Below are positions 24,206-33,668 of a stretch of DNA of 39,314 nucleotides, in pieces (position 1 is the first letter of the stretch; the number at the start of each line of letters is the position of its first letter). A program made the translations under genes and the position numbers. Under the pieces are notes generated by a model. That model did no database searches, was not told where the DNA came from, and saw only the letters and a program-made list of their open reading frames with translations. Origin of the DNA: an uncultured Oscillospiraceae bacterium (GTDB lineage: Bacteria; Bacillota; Clostridia; Oscillospirales; Oscillospiraceae). The stretch lies in NCBI GenBank assembly GCA_910584285.1, contig CAJTYK010000019.1, positions 1-39,314 on the forward strand. The letters are read 5' to 3'.

Positions 24206-25057
24206 ATGGCAGAACGGAAGCTCTCCAACAAGAAAACCAACCACGCCATCACCATGGTGATCATCTACGTGGTGCTGATCATCGTCACCGCCTTGATGCT
24301 CATCCCCTTCCTGTGGATGCTGTCCGCGTCGCTGAAGATGAACAAGGATGTGTTCACCTTCCCCATCCAGTGGATCCCGGACAACCCACGCTGGAAGAAC
24401 TACGTGGACATCTGGACCAAGATCCCCCTGCTCACCTTCGTGAAGAACAGCGCCAAGCTAACCATCATCGTCACCCTGCTCCAGCTGTTTACCTCCAGCT
24501 TCGCCGCCTACGCCTTCGCAAAGATGGACTTCAAGGGCAAGAACGTGCTGTTCCTGGGCTACATCGCCACCATCGCCGTGCCCTGGCAGGCGTACATGGT
24601 GCCCCAGTTCATGATGATGCGGGCGTGGCACCTGAACAACACCCATCTGGCCATCATCTGCCTCCAGGCGTTTTCCGCCTTCGGCGTGTTCCTGATGAAG
24701 CAGTTCTACGAGGGCGTGCCCTCCGAGCTGTGCGAGGCCGCCCGGATCGACGGGCTGACGGAATACGGCATCTGGTTCCGGATCATGCTGCCCCTGTCCA
24801 AGCCCGCCCTGTCCACCCTCACGATTTTCACCTTCGTGAGCACGTGGAACGACTTCCTGGGCCCGCTGATCTATCTGACCAAGAATGAGCTGAAAACCAT
24901 CCAGATCGGCCTGCGTATGTTCATCAGCCAGTACTCCGCGGAGTACGGCTTGATCATGGCCGCGTCGGTCATCGCGCTGATTCCGGTGCTCATCGTCTTC
25001 CTTGCCCTGCAAAAGTATTTTGTGCAGGGGGTTGCGTCCACCGGCCTGAAGGGTTAA
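24206..25057 (+). CDS. Sugar ABC transporter permease (MalG/LacG type)
   Basis: A 283-residue inner-membrane protein with six predicted TM helices and the EAA loop CEAARIDGLTEYGIWFRIML followed by P. The N-terminal segment has the usual MalG pattern (IPFLWMLSASLKMNKDVF). Start choice: the frame also opens at a GTG at 24197, but that lies inside the AGGAGG (24192-24197) that serves the ATG at 24206 with 8-nt spacing. The gene follows permease 1 at once. Together they form the heterodimeric channel for the glycan fragments degraded by the enzymes encoded downstream. Confidence 0.95.
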   Translation: MAERKLSNKKTNHAITMVIIYVVLIIVTALMLIPFLWMLSASLKMNKDVFTFPIQWIPDNPRWKNYVDIWTKIPLLTFVKNSAKLTIIVTLLQLFTSSFAAYAFAKMDFKGKNVLFLGYIATIAVPWQAYMVPQFMMMRAWHLNNTHLAIICLQAFSAFGVFLMKQFYEGVPSELCEAARIDGLTEYGIWFRIMLPLSKPALSTLTIFTFVSTWNDFLGPLIYLTKNELKTIQIGLRMFISQYSAEYGLIMAASVIALIPVLIVFLALQKYFVQGVASTGLKG

Positions 25058-25076
25058 AATCAGTCTATCTCACAGC

Positions 25077-25106
25077 CGAAGGGCAGGGCACAGGCCCTGC
25101 CCTTCG
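25077..25106 (+). terminator. Hairpin between transporter and glycosidase genes
   Basis: A 13-bp perfect stem (CGAAGGGCAGGGC, 25077-25089, with 25094-25106), 4-nt loop and no clear T-run, 20 nt after the permease stop and 24 nt before the next start. It may act as a partial terminator or mRNA stabiliser that tunes glycosidase expression. Confidence 0.6.
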
Positions 25107-25130
25107 ATTGACAAAACGGGGTGCATTTTT

Positions 25131-26855
25131 GTGATACGCTATCATTACACGCAGCGTGACTTTGCCGATAAGGCCGCGGCGCAGGCCTCCCTGCTGCGGC
25201 TGCTGGAGCCGCTGAAGCCCTTTTACAGCCAGGGGGGCGCCCGGGTGGATCTGGGCGTCACCAGCGCCCACTATGAAAACGACTCCATCCCCATGGAGGC
25301 CTTTGCCCGGCCCCTGTGGGGGCTTGTCCCCTTTTGGGCCGGAGGCGGCAGCGAGCGAGCGTTCGAGGAGCTCTACCGCCGGGGCTTTGAGAACGGCCCC
25401 GACCGGTCGCACCCGGAATATTGGCACACCTGCCGGGATTACGACCAGAAATTCTGCGAGATGGCGGCGGTGTCCTACGGCATCCTGTTCACCCCGGAGA
25501 AAATTTGGGCGCCCCTGTCGGAACGGGGAAAGAACAACCTGGTGGAGTGGCTGTGGGAGATCAACCGCCACGAGTGCTGCGCCTGCAACTGGCAGTGGTT
25601 CGCCACACTCACCAACCTGGCGCTGAAGTCGGTGGGCCGGCCCTACAGCCGGGAGCGCGTGGCCTCCGGCCTCCAGATGATGGAGGACTACTACGACGGG
25701 GGCGGCTGGTACGGCGACGGGGCCGGCGGGGAAAAGGACTACTACAACCCCTTCGTCATGGTGAGCTACGGCCTTTTGTACGCCAAGTTCATGGAGCAGG
25801 AGGAGCCCGAGCGGTGCGCCCGGTTCCGGGAGCGGGCCAGGGCCTTTACCCGGGACTACGTGTACTGGTTCGCCGGGGACGGGGCCTCCATCGCCTATGG
25901 CCGCTCCATGACCTACCGCTTCGCCCAGGGGGCCTTTTTCGCCGTGGCCCTGCTGACGGGGGAGGAGGTGCTCCCCCTTCCGGTGATGAAGGGCATCCTG
26001 ACCCGTCACCTGACCTGGTGGCTGAACCAGCCCATCTATGACAACGCCGGGGTGCTCACCATCGGCTACGCCTACCCCAATTTGCAGATGTCGGAGAGCT
26101 ACAACGCCCCCGGCTCCCCCTATTGGGCGCTGAAATCCTTCGCGTTTCTGGCCCTGCCGGACAACCACCCCTTCTGGGCGGCGGAGTGCGCCCCTCTGCC
26201 CCCGCTGGAGCCCTGCAAATACCTGCCCCACGCCAATATGATCGTCCAGCGGGACGACAACAACGCGGTGGCCCTGGTCCCCGGCCGGACGGAGCTGGAC
26301 GATCACAGCCACACGGTGGAGAAGTACAGCAAATTCGCCTACTCCAGCCGCTTTGGGTTCAGCGTCTCCCGGTCAGCGTACACCCTGGCCCAGACGGCCC
26401 CAGACAGTATGCTGTGCTTCCAGGTGGGCCGCCTCTACTACGTCCGGGACACGGTGGAGCCGGAGTACCACATCGGCCCGGACGGAATCGAAACCCGCTG
26501 GTTGCCGGTGGACGGGGTACAGGTGACGACACGGATCGAACCCACCCCCACCGGCCATATCCGAACCCACACCATTCAAAGCGACTTTGACTGCCGGGCC
26601 TATGACTGCGGCTTTGCCGTCAATGCCGACGACCGGCTCTCCCCTGTGCGGAGGGCGCAGGGCGGCCAGGCCGAGGTCCGCTGCGGGGAGGACTTCTGCG
26701 CAGTGGTCTGCCTGGAGGGGGCGGGCCGGGGCGAGGTGCTCCTCCCCGACCCCAACACCAATTTGATCTTCCCCAAAACCGCCATTCCCATGGCGGTGTA
26801 CGCCATCCGCCGGGGGACGCAGACCATCCGCACTCGGGTGGATTATTTCCCGTGA
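25131..26855 (+). CDS. DUF2264 family protein, probable glucuronidase-class glycoside hydrolase
   Basis: A 574-residue cytoplasmic protein. The pattern PMEAFARPLWGLVPFWAG, YDQKFCEMAAVSYGILF, HECCACNWQWFATLTNLALK, DGGGWYGDGAGGEKDYYNPF, YGRSMTYRFAQGAF and NAPGSPYWALKSFAFLALP is the (alpha/alpha)-barrel signature of DUF2264. Some members have been described as exo-acting beta-glucuronidases of arabinogalactan degradation and placed, as I recall, in family GH154; this is not proven for this protein. It has no signal peptide, so it acts on imported oligosaccharides. The start is a GTG preceded by a GGGGTG sequence. The next gene overlaps its stop by 4 nt, so the two products are coupled. Confidence 0.82.
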   Translation: MIRYHYTQRDFADKAAAQASLLRLLEPLKPFYSQGGARVDLGVTSAHYENDSIPMEAFARPLWGLVPFWAGGGSERAFEELYRRGFENGPDRSHPEYWHTCRDYDQKFCEMAAVSYGILFTPEKIWAPLSERGKNNLVEWLWEINRHECCACNWQWFATLTNLALKSVGRPYSRERVASGLQMMEDYYDGGGWYGDGAGGEKDYYNPFVMVSYGLLYAKFMEQEEPERCARFRERARAFTRDYVYWFAGDGASIAYGRSMTYRFAQGAFFAVALLTGEEVLPLPVMKGILTRHLTWWLNQPIYDNAGVLTIGYAYPNLQMSESYNAPGSPYWALKSFAFLALPDNHPFWAAECAPLPPLEPCKYLPHANMIVQRDDNNAVALVPGRTELDDHSHTVEKYSKFAYSSRFGFSVSRSAYTLAQTAPDSMLCFQVGRLYYVRDTVEPEYHIGPDGIETRWLPVDGVQVTTRIEPTPTGHIRTHTIQSDFDCRAYDCGFAVNADDRLSPVRRAQGGQAEVRCGEDFCAVVCLEGAGRGEVLLPDPNTNLIFPKTAIPMAVYAIRRGTQTIRTRVDYFP

Positions 26856-29011
26856 GCGCCGCCGGACAAGGCGGCGGGTGGATGACCGTCCCGGCGTGGG
26901 CGGACGTCCGGCCGGCCGACGTATTCCGCCGGGAGGGAAGCGATCCCCCCCTGCCGGACACGGGCACCCCCTCAAACGTCCATGTGCTGGTGCGGGGCAG
27001 GGTGAAGCTGCCGCCGGGAAGCTGTACCCTGCGGATCAGCGCGGACGACTATTACCATGCGTGGCTGAACGGGGCATGGCTGGGCCAGGGACCCGCTCCC
27101 GCCCCCCGCGGCCACGCCTATTACCAGGAATACCCCGTGGAGGGCGGCAGGACGGTGACGCTGGCCGTCCATCTCTACTACCAGGGGCTGGTGAACCGGG
27201 TGTGGAACAGTGGGGACGGGCGGTTTGGACTGTGGGCGGAATTTGTCCGAGGCGATACCGCCATTACCCGCTGCGATGGGAGCTGGCGCTGTCAAATCTG
27301 CGCCGCCTACTCTGGGGACGTGATCGGCTACGACACCCAGTTTTTAGAGGATTTCGACAGCCGCCTCTGGCCGGAGGGCTGGGAACAGCCAGAGTTCGAC
27401 GACAGCGGCTGGGCACGCCTCGTCCCGGCGGGCTGGGCAGACTATCGCCTGTCCCCCCAGCCCACGGCGAACCTGTGGCGGGGCCGGGTGGAGGCCGTCT
27501 CCATTAGCCCTGTCCCCAACGGGGTGCTGCTGGACTTTGGGCGGGAACGGGTGGGGACGCTTCACGCCGCCGCCCGGGGCAGGGCGGGCCAACAGCTCAC
27601 CCTGCGCTTCGGGGAGGAACTGGACAGCGGGGGCCGGGTGCGGTACGAGCTGCGCTGCAACTGCCGCTATGAGGAGACCTGGACGCTGACAGATGGAATC
27701 AGTGTCCTGCACCCCTTCGACTACAAGGCGTTCCGCTATGTGGAGGTGCTGGGAGCAGACACCCCCGGCGTGGAGCTCACCCAGTGCTGGGTGTGGGAGC
27801 GGCACTACTCCATGGACGCGGGGCAATGTACCTTGTCCTGCCCCTGGGATCAGCTGGGGGACATCTTTGAGATCTGCAAAAACGCCGTGCGCTGTGGCAG
27901 CCAGGAGGGCTATCTGGACTGCCCCAGCCGGGAGAAGGGCCAGTATCTGGGCGACGCCGTCATCACCGCCCGGAGCCAGGTGTGGCTGACGGGAAAAACA
28001 GATCTCCTGCGCAAGTGCGTTCGGGACTTTATGGCCTCGGCGCAGGTGGCGCCCGCCCTGCTGGCGGTGGCCCCCGGCTCGCTGATCCAGGAGATCGTGG
28101 ACTTCTCCCTGCTGTTCCCCGCGCTGCCGCTGACAGACTATGAGTTTACCGGGGACAGGGCCTTCCTGGGGGAGTGCTACCCCGCTGTGGAGGGGATTGT
28201 CCGCTATTTCGCACAATACCAACGGCCCGACGGCCTGCTGGCCAACGTGTCCCACGGCTGGAACCTGGTGGACTGGCCGGAAAGCCTCCGGGACGGCTAC
28301 GACTTTCCCCTCACCCGCCCGGTGGTGGGGGCGGGCTGCCACAACGTGATCAACGCCCTGTGGTATGCCTGCCTGTTGATGAAGGAGCGGATGGAACGGG
28401 TGCTGGCCCTGCCTCAAACGGGGGAGTCCCAACGGGTGGGGGCGGCGTTCCGGGCGGCCTTCTGGCGGGACGGCCCCGGCCTGTTCGCCGACAGCGAAGC
28501 CAGCGCCCACTGCTCCCTCCATGCCAACCTCTACCCCGCCTGCTTCGGCCTGACACCCGCGGACGGGGCGGACGCCTATGAGCGGCTGCTGCTGACCCCC
28601 GGGCGGGTATGCGGCGTGTTCCCCATGTACTTCGCCCTGCGAGGGCTGGGGCGTCTGGGGAAGTATGACACCCTCTACCGCCTGCTCACCCGGGAGGATG
28701 AACACGGCTGGCGGAATATGCTTTGGGAGGGGGCCACCGCCTGCTTTGAGGCCTGGGGGAAGGATCAGAAGTGGAACACCAGCCTGTGCCATCCCTGGGC
28801 GTCGGGGGCCATTCCGCTGATCATCGAGGAGCTGGCGGGACTGCGACCTGACCCTGAGACGTTGGAGGGGATTCGCTTTGAACCCCACCTGCCTGATAAG
28901 CTGACCGACTTTACCCTGCAAGCGCCCCTCCGGGGGCGGCTGCTGCGGGTGGAATGGAGAGACGGACAGGCGGCGCTGGCCGTTCTGCCCGGTGACGAGA
29001 AAGGGGAATAA
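26852..29011 (+). CDS. GH78-like alpha-L-rhamnosidase
   Basis: A 719-residue protein without a signal peptide. The N-terminal about 300 residues are beta-sandwich modules with the sugar-binding W-LNG-WLGQGP-x-RGHAYYQEY motif of rhamnosidase N-terminal domains. The catalytic (alpha/alpha)6 barrel begins near 330, with the GH78 hallmark DCPSREKGQYLGD at 356-368; Glu361 matches the general acid of DCPxRDERxxWxGD. A short C-terminal beta domain ends the protein. It should remove terminal alpha-L-rhamnose from oligosaccharides. The GTG start overlaps the preceding stop (GTGA). The catalytic motif deviates from the classical one (EKGQYLGD instead of ERxGWTGD), so the substrate may differ from that of typical flavonoid or RG-I rhamnosidases. 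Confidence 0.82.
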   Translation: MSAAGQGGGWMTVPAWADVRPADVFRREGSDPPLPDTGTPSNVHVLVRGRVKLPPGSCTLRISADDYYHAWLNGAWLGQGPAPAPRGHAYYQEYPVEGGRTVTLAVHLYYQGLVNRVWNSGDGRFGLWAEFVRGDTAITRCDGSWRCQICAAYSGDVIGYDTQFLEDFDSRLWPEGWEQPEFDDSGWARLVPAGWADYRLSPQPTANLWRGRVEAVSISPVPNGVLLDFGRERVGTLHAAARGRAGQQLTLRFGEELDSGGRVRYELRCNCRYEETWTLTDGISVLHPFDYKAFRYVEVLGADTPGVELTQCWVWERHYSMDAGQCTLSCPWDQLGDIFEICKNAVRCGSQEGYLDCPSREKGQYLGDAVITARSQVWLTGKTDLLRKCVRDFMASAQVAPALLAVAPGSLIQEIVDFSLLFPALPLTDYEFTGDRAFLGECYPAVEGIVRYFAQYQRPDGLLANVSHGWNLVDWPESLRDGYDFPLTRPVVGAGCHNVINALWYACLLMKERMERVLALPQTGESQRVGAAFRAAFWRDGPGLFADSEASAHCSLHANLYPACFGLTPADGADAYERLLLTPGRVCGVFPMYFALRGLGRLGKYDTLYRLLTREDEHGWRNMLWEGATACFEAWGKDQKWNTSLCHPWASGAIPLIIEELAGLRPDPETLEGIRFEPHLPDKLTDFTLQAPLRGRLLRVEWRDGQAALAVLPGDEKGE

Positions 29012-29014
29012 ACC

Positions 29015-30808
29015 ATGCTTTATCCAAAAACAAACCGCTCCCGGATGGTCTTTGACCTGGGGGGCGTGTGGGACTTCCAGACCGCTGGGGCAGACAGCTG
29101 GCCCCGGGAGTGGACCCAGGGCCCCCTGCCGGAGCCCATGACTATGGCGGTGCCCGCCTCCTACAACGACCAGAAGGACGATGTGAACCTGCGCGCCCAT
29201 TACGGCTGGGCGGTGTATCAGCGTACCGTCAGCATACCCGAGCAGGTGATGGGCCAGCGGCTGTGGCTGCGGTTCGGGGCCGTCACCCACACCGCCCAGG
29301 TGTGGATTGACGACACCTGCCTGGGGGAGCACAAGGGGGGCTTCCTGCCCTTTGAGTTCGAGCTGACGGACTACGGCATGGCGGGGGAGCACCGCCTCAC
29401 CGTGGCGGTGGACAACCGGGTGGACTTCTCCACCCTGCCCGTAGGCAACGAGGGGGGCGTGGCCTTCTTCGGCTCGGACAACCCCGGCATCCCCTCCATC
29501 GAGCTGGCCAAGACCCGATGCAGGCCTCAGAACCGGCCCAACTTCGACTTCTTCAATTACGCCGGCATCACCCGGCCCGTGACGCTGTACTCCACCCCCC
29601 AGGCGTATATCAGAGATATCTCCATCATCACAGATGTGGAGGGTGAAAACGGTGTGGTGAACTACACGGTGGAGACGGTGGGCCGGGGAGCGGTGACCGT
29701 AGCTGTACTGGATCAAAAGGGGAAGCAGGTGACCGGCGCCCAAGGGGCCCAGGGCCGAGTCATTCTCCCCAAGGTGAAGCTGTGGAACCCCGGTGCGGCG
29801 TACCTGTACCGGCTGCGGGTCACCATGGAGGACGACGTGTACGAGCAGGCCTTCGGTGTGCGCACGGTGAAGGTGGAGGGGGACAAATTCCTCATCAACG
29901 GCAGGCCCTTCTATTTCAAGGGCTTCGGCAAGCATGAGGACAGCTTTTTCCACGGCCGGGGGCTGGATCAGTGCCTGAACGTGAAGGACATCTCCCTCAT
30001 GCGCTGGCTGGGTGCCAATTCCTTCCGCACCAGCCACTACCCCTACGCCGAGGAGATGTACGACCTGTGCGACCGGGAGGGCATCGTGGTCATCGACGAG
30101 GTGCCCGCCGTGGGCATCAACGCGGGTGGGGCCCAGAACCCCTACGAGGCCATGCGCGTCAAGGGGCACCATGAGGACGTGATCCGGGACATGATCGCCC
30201 GGGACAAGAACCATCCCTGCGTGGTGATGTGGTCCATCGCCAACGAGCCGGACACGGAGCACTTCCCCCAGGCCGCCTACGACTACTTCTACCCGCTGTA
30301 TGAGCTGGCCCACGCCTGCGACCCCCAGAACCGCCCGGTGACGCTGGTGTGCTGCCAGAACGACTACACAAAGGACATCATCACCCGGGCCATGGACGTG
30401 TGCTGCGTCAACCGCTATTATGGCTGGTATAATCTCAGCGGCGACCTGGACGCCGCCTGTGACGCCTGGAACACCGAGCTGGACTTCTGGGCGGGGATCG
30501 GCAAGCCGCTGATGCTCACGGAATACGGCGCGGACACCTATCCCGGCGTACACAACACCAACGGGGAGATGTTCAGCGAGGAGTACCAGCTGGACTACTA
30601 TTCCCGCATCAACGCGGAGCTGGACAAGCGCCCCTTCTTCATCGGCGAGCAGGTGTGGAACTTCGCCGACTTCGCCACCATCCAGGGGCCCATGCGGGTG
30701 GACGGCAACAAGAAGGGCCTGCTCACCCGGGACCGCCGCCCCAAGCTGGCCGCCCATTACTTCCGCCGCCGCTGGCACGGCATCCCAGACTTTGGCTATA
30801 AGCCCTGA
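29015..30808 (+). CDS. uidA: GH2 beta-glucuronidase
   Basis: A 597-residue protein with the usual three domains: sugar-binding jelly roll (about 1-190), Ig-like domain (about 195-290) and TIM barrel. Catalytic acid/base is Glu411 in WSIANEPDT, nucleophile Glu503 in LTEYGADT, and the NKK triad at 565-567 is the Asn-x-Lys pair that recognises the uronate carboxylate, separating it from other GH2 enzymes. The region between AVGIN and ARDKNHP is about 13 residues shorter than in E. coli UidA, so the active-site Loop 1 is short. No signal peptide, so intracellular. It starts 3 nt after the rhamnosidase stop with an AAAGGGG ribosome site. Released glucuronate would enter the uxuA pathway. Confidence 0.95.
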   Translation: MLYPKTNRSRMVFDLGGVWDFQTAGADSWPREWTQGPLPEPMTMAVPASYNDQKDDVNLRAHYGWAVYQRTVSIPEQVMGQRLWLRFGAVTHTAQVWIDDTCLGEHKGGFLPFEFELTDYGMAGEHRLTVAVDNRVDFSTLPVGNEGGVAFFGSDNPGIPSIELAKTRCRPQNRPNFDFFNYAGITRPVTLYSTPQAYIRDISIITDVEGENGVVNYTVETVGRGAVTVAVLDQKGKQVTGAQGAQGRVILPKVKLWNPGAAYLYRLRVTMEDDVYEQAFGVRTVKVEGDKFLINGRPFYFKGFGKHEDSFFHGRGLDQCLNVKDISLMRWLGANSFRTSHYPYAEEMYDLCDREGIVVIDEVPAVGINAGGAQNPYEAMRVKGHHEDVIRDMIARDKNHPCVVMWSIANEPDTEHFPQAAYDYFYPLYELAHACDPQNRPVTLVCCQNDYTKDIITRAMDVCCVNRYYGWYNLSGDLDAACDAWNTELDFWAGIGKPLMLTEYGADTYPGVHNTNGEMFSEEYQLDYYSRINAELDKRPFFIGEQVWNFADFATIQGPMRVDGNKKGLLTRDRRPKLAAHYFRRRWHGIPDFGYKP

Positions 30809-30845
30809 GCGGGCCGTAAATCCTAACACAGCAGGGAGAATTTTT

Positions 30846-33599
30846 ATGCAGGCAGAATTGAAGTGGCTGACCGATCCCACCGTGTTCCGGGTGAACCGCC
30901 TGGACGCCCATTCCGATCATGTGTGCTACGCCTCCGCCAGAGAGGCGGAGCGGGGGGAGACCTCCCTGCGGCAGTCCCTGGACGGGCGGTGGCGCTTTGC
31001 CTGGAGTCCAAATCCCGCCCAGCGCCCGGCGGATTTCTGGCGGGAGGGCTTTGACGACTCCTCTTTTGGAACCATCCAGGTCCCGGGGCACATGGAGCTC
31101 CAGGGCTTTGGACAGATCCAGTATATCAACACGCTCTACCCCTGGGACGGCCACGCAGAGCTGCGCCCCCCGGAAATCGACTGGGAAAACTGCCCCGTGG
31201 GCAGCTATGTCCAGGAATTCGACCTGGATCCCGGTCTCCGGGGGAACCGGGTCCGGGTCAGCTTTCAGGGGGCGGAGCAGGCCCTCTATGTCTGGCTGAA
31301 CGGCCGGTTCGTGGGCTATGCCGAGGACAGCTTTACCCCTTCGGAATTCGACCTGACCCCTTATCTCCGGGAAACCGGGAACCGCCTGTGCGCGGAGGTC
31401 TACAAGCGCTCCAGCGCGGCCTGGATCGAGGATCAGGACTTCTTCCGGTTCAGCGGCCTGTTCCGCTCCGTATACCTGGAGGCCAGGCCGGATCCCCATC
31501 TGGAGGATCTGTGGCTTCAGGCGGACTTGGAGGAGGACGGCGCCGGCGTTCTCGCCTTCCGCCTGCTTTTGGAGGGAAAGGCGGGGCAGATCCGCTGCCG
31601 GCTGGACACCCCCGATGGGGAGACGCTGCTGGACGAACCGCTGGAGCTCCACCCGGAGGGAGGGTATCTCCGCAGCCGGCCGTTCCGGTTCCCAGGCGTC
31701 CGGCCCTGGGATCACGAGCACCCAAACCTGTATCCTGTGACCCTGACCCTTTTCCGCGGGGACGGCACGGTCTCCGAGGTGGTGCCCTATGACATCGGCT
31801 TCCGGCGCTTCGAGCTGAAAAACGGCCTGATGCTGCTGAATGGGAGGCGCATCGTTTTCCACGGCGTGAACCGCCATGAGTGGAACCCGGAGACCGGGCG
31901 GGCCATCGGGCCGGCGGACATGGCGGCGGCCATCGAAATCTTTCAGCAAAACAACATCAACGCCGTGCGAACCTGCCATTACCCCAACCAGACGGCCTGG
32001 TACCACCTGTGCGATCAAAACGGCATCTACATGATCGACGAGGCCAACCTGGAGAGCCACGGCTCCTGGCAAAAGCTGGGGAGGATTGATCCCAGCTGGA
32101 ACGTGCCCGGAAGCCTGCGGTCATGGCGGGAGTGTGTGCTGGATCGAGCCCGGAGTATGTTTGAGCGGGACAAGAACCACCCGGCGATCCTTCTCTGGTC
32201 CTGCGGCAACGAGTCCTACGCCGGGGAAAACATCCTGGCCATGGCGGAGCTTTTCCGCCGAGAGGATCCCAGCCGGCTGGTTCACTACGAAGGCGTGTTC
32301 CACTGCCGGGAATTTGACGACAGCTCCGACGTGGAAAGTCGGATGTACGCCCCGCCGGAGGATATTCGAGCGTATTTGGAAAGCTGCCCCAAAAAGCCCT
32401 TCCTCCTGTGCGAGTATATGCACAATATGGGCAACTCCCTGGGCGGCATGGAGCACTATATCCGGCTGGAGGAGGAGTTCCCCCAGTTCCAGGGAGGATT
32501 TATCTGGGACTACATGGATCAGGCCCTCTGGCGCACGGACTGCCGGGGGCGGAGGGTTCTGGGCTACGGTGGGGACTTTGGCGACCGACAGAGCGACTAC
32601 GCGTTCAGCGGGAACGGGCTCGTATCTGCGGACGGAAGGTCAAAGCCCGCCATGCAGGAGGTACGGTATTGGTATGCTGCTCCCGAAGTTCGGGCCCTCC
32701 ACGACGCGGCCAACGAACGGACGAAGCAGGCTTTGGCCCTTCCTTCCGCTGGTGAAAAAGGATCTTCCCTCCGCATCAGCCACGGTGATGGGGCCTTGGG
32801 CGTCCGGGGCAGAGGATTTGAAGTTTTGTTTTCCTATCCGGAGGGAGGCCCGGTTTCTCTGGTCAGCGCGGGGAGAGAATGGCTGTGGCGCGCCCCCCGT
32901 CCAGCCTACTGGCGCGCCCCCACGGAAAACGATCTGGGCAATGGCTTTGCCGCCCGAAGTGCTGTCTGGTCGGCGGTGGATCAGTGGCAGGTCTGCGAGG
33001 ACATCCAAATCCTGGCGGAACGAAAAAACCTGGTTTCCATCCGCTACGCCTATACCTCCCACACTCTGCCGGGGCTTTGCACCGAGGTCACCTATACCAT
33101 AGACGCCTCCGGTAGGATGCGGGTGGAGCTCCAATACCGTGGTAAGCCGGGACGCCCGGAGCTGCCGCTGTTGGGGCTGCGGTTTTCTACCCCCGATCCG
33201 GTCAAAAAGGTTCGCTGGCTGGGCTTATCTGGAGAAACCTATCCGGATCGGAAACGGGGCGGCGTATTTGGCTGGCACGAGGAAGCGCCCCATATCCCAG
33301 CCTACCTGGTTCCTCAGGAGTGCGGCTGCCACGCGGATACCCGGGCGGTGGTGCTGGACGAGGGACTGGCGTTGGAGATGGGACAGCCGCTGGCCTTCTC
33401 AGCCCTTCCCTGGACGCCTCAGCAGCTGCAACAGGCCGCTCACCGGGAGGAGTTGCCCCAATCTACGCGGACTGTGGTAACCGTCTGCGGAGCGATGCGC
33501 GGCGTGGGCGGCATTGACAGCTGGGGAAGCGACGTGGAGCCAGATTATCGAATCAGCTCCAGCCAGGATATTCTGGTTTCTTTTTCTTTCCAATTGTAG
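30846..33599 (+). CDS. GH2 beta-galactosidase (LacZ type)
   Basis: A 917-residue protein, about 100 shorter than E. coli LacZ. It has the LacZ layout: jelly-roll domain with ...GHMELQGFGQIQYINTLYPW, FTPSEFDLTPYL, an Ig domain, the TIM barrel with RTCHYPNQTAWYHLCDQNG and DEANLESHG, acid/base Glu456 in CGNES, nucleophile Glu523 in LCEYMHNMGNS, then the C-terminal Bgal_small_N-type domain starting near WLWRAPRPAYWRAPTENDLGNG. Start choice: the frame is open from 30792, but the ATG at 30846 has a GGGAGA ribosome site and gives the standard N-terminus. No signal peptide. It removes terminal beta-galactose, the last step if the substrate is a Rha-GlcA-Gal chain. It ends the operon. Confidence 0.94.
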   Translation: MQAELKWLTDPTVFRVNRLDAHSDHVCYASAREAERGETSLRQSLDGRWRFAWSPNPAQRPADFWREGFDDSSFGTIQVPGHMELQGFGQIQYINTLYPWDGHAELRPPEIDWENCPVGSYVQEFDLDPGLRGNRVRVSFQGAEQALYVWLNGRFVGYAEDSFTPSEFDLTPYLRETGNRLCAEVYKRSSAAWIEDQDFFRFSGLFRSVYLEARPDPHLEDLWLQADLEEDGAGVLAFRLLLEGKAGQIRCRLDTPDGETLLDEPLELHPEGGYLRSRPFRFPGVRPWDHEHPNLYPVTLTLFRGDGTVSEVVPYDIGFRRFELKNGLMLLNGRRIVFHGVNRHEWNPETGRAIGPADMAAAIEIFQQNNINAVRTCHYPNQTAWYHLCDQNGIYMIDEANLESHGSWQKLGRIDPSWNVPGSLRSWRECVLDRARSMFERDKNHPAILLWSCGNESYAGENILAMAELFRREDPSRLVHYEGVFHCREFDDSSDVESRMYAPPEDIRAYLESCPKKPFLLCEYMHNMGNSLGGMEHYIRLEEEFPQFQGGFIWDYMDQALWRTDCRGRRVLGYGGDFGDRQSDYAFSGNGLVSADGRSKPAMQEVRYWYAAPEVRALHDAANERTKQALALPSAGEKGSSLRISHGDGALGVRGRGFEVLFSYPEGGPVSLVSAGREWLWRAPRPAYWRAPTENDLGNGFAARSAVWSAVDQWQVCEDIQILAERKNLVSIRYAYTSHTLPGLCTEVTYTIDASGRMRVELQYRGKPGRPELPLLGLRFSTPDPVKKVRWLGLSGETYPDRKRGGVFGWHEEAPHIPAYLVPQECGCHADTRAVVLDEGLALEMGQPLAFSALPWTPQQLQQAAHREELPQSTRTVVTVCGAMRGVGGIDSWGSDVEPDYRISSSQDILVSFSFQL

Positions 33600-33668
33600 C
33601 GGCTCACCAGGATACTGGAACTGCATTCCGGAGCATCTGACTCATGCGTGAGTGTCCAATCCTGAACG

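Noticed and set aside
25065..26312. A 415-codon minus-strand frame
   Set aside because: Antisense to the DUF2264 gene; composition typical of shadow frames.
27344..30880. A 1178-codon open frame on the minus strand
   Set aside because: It is antisense to two clear glycosidase genes, has low-complexity His/Gly/Val/Pro composition and no domain pattern; a GC-driven shadow.
30723..32072. A 449-codon minus-strand frame
   Set aside because: Antisense to the beta-galactosidase gene, with no recognisable motifs or good ribosome site.
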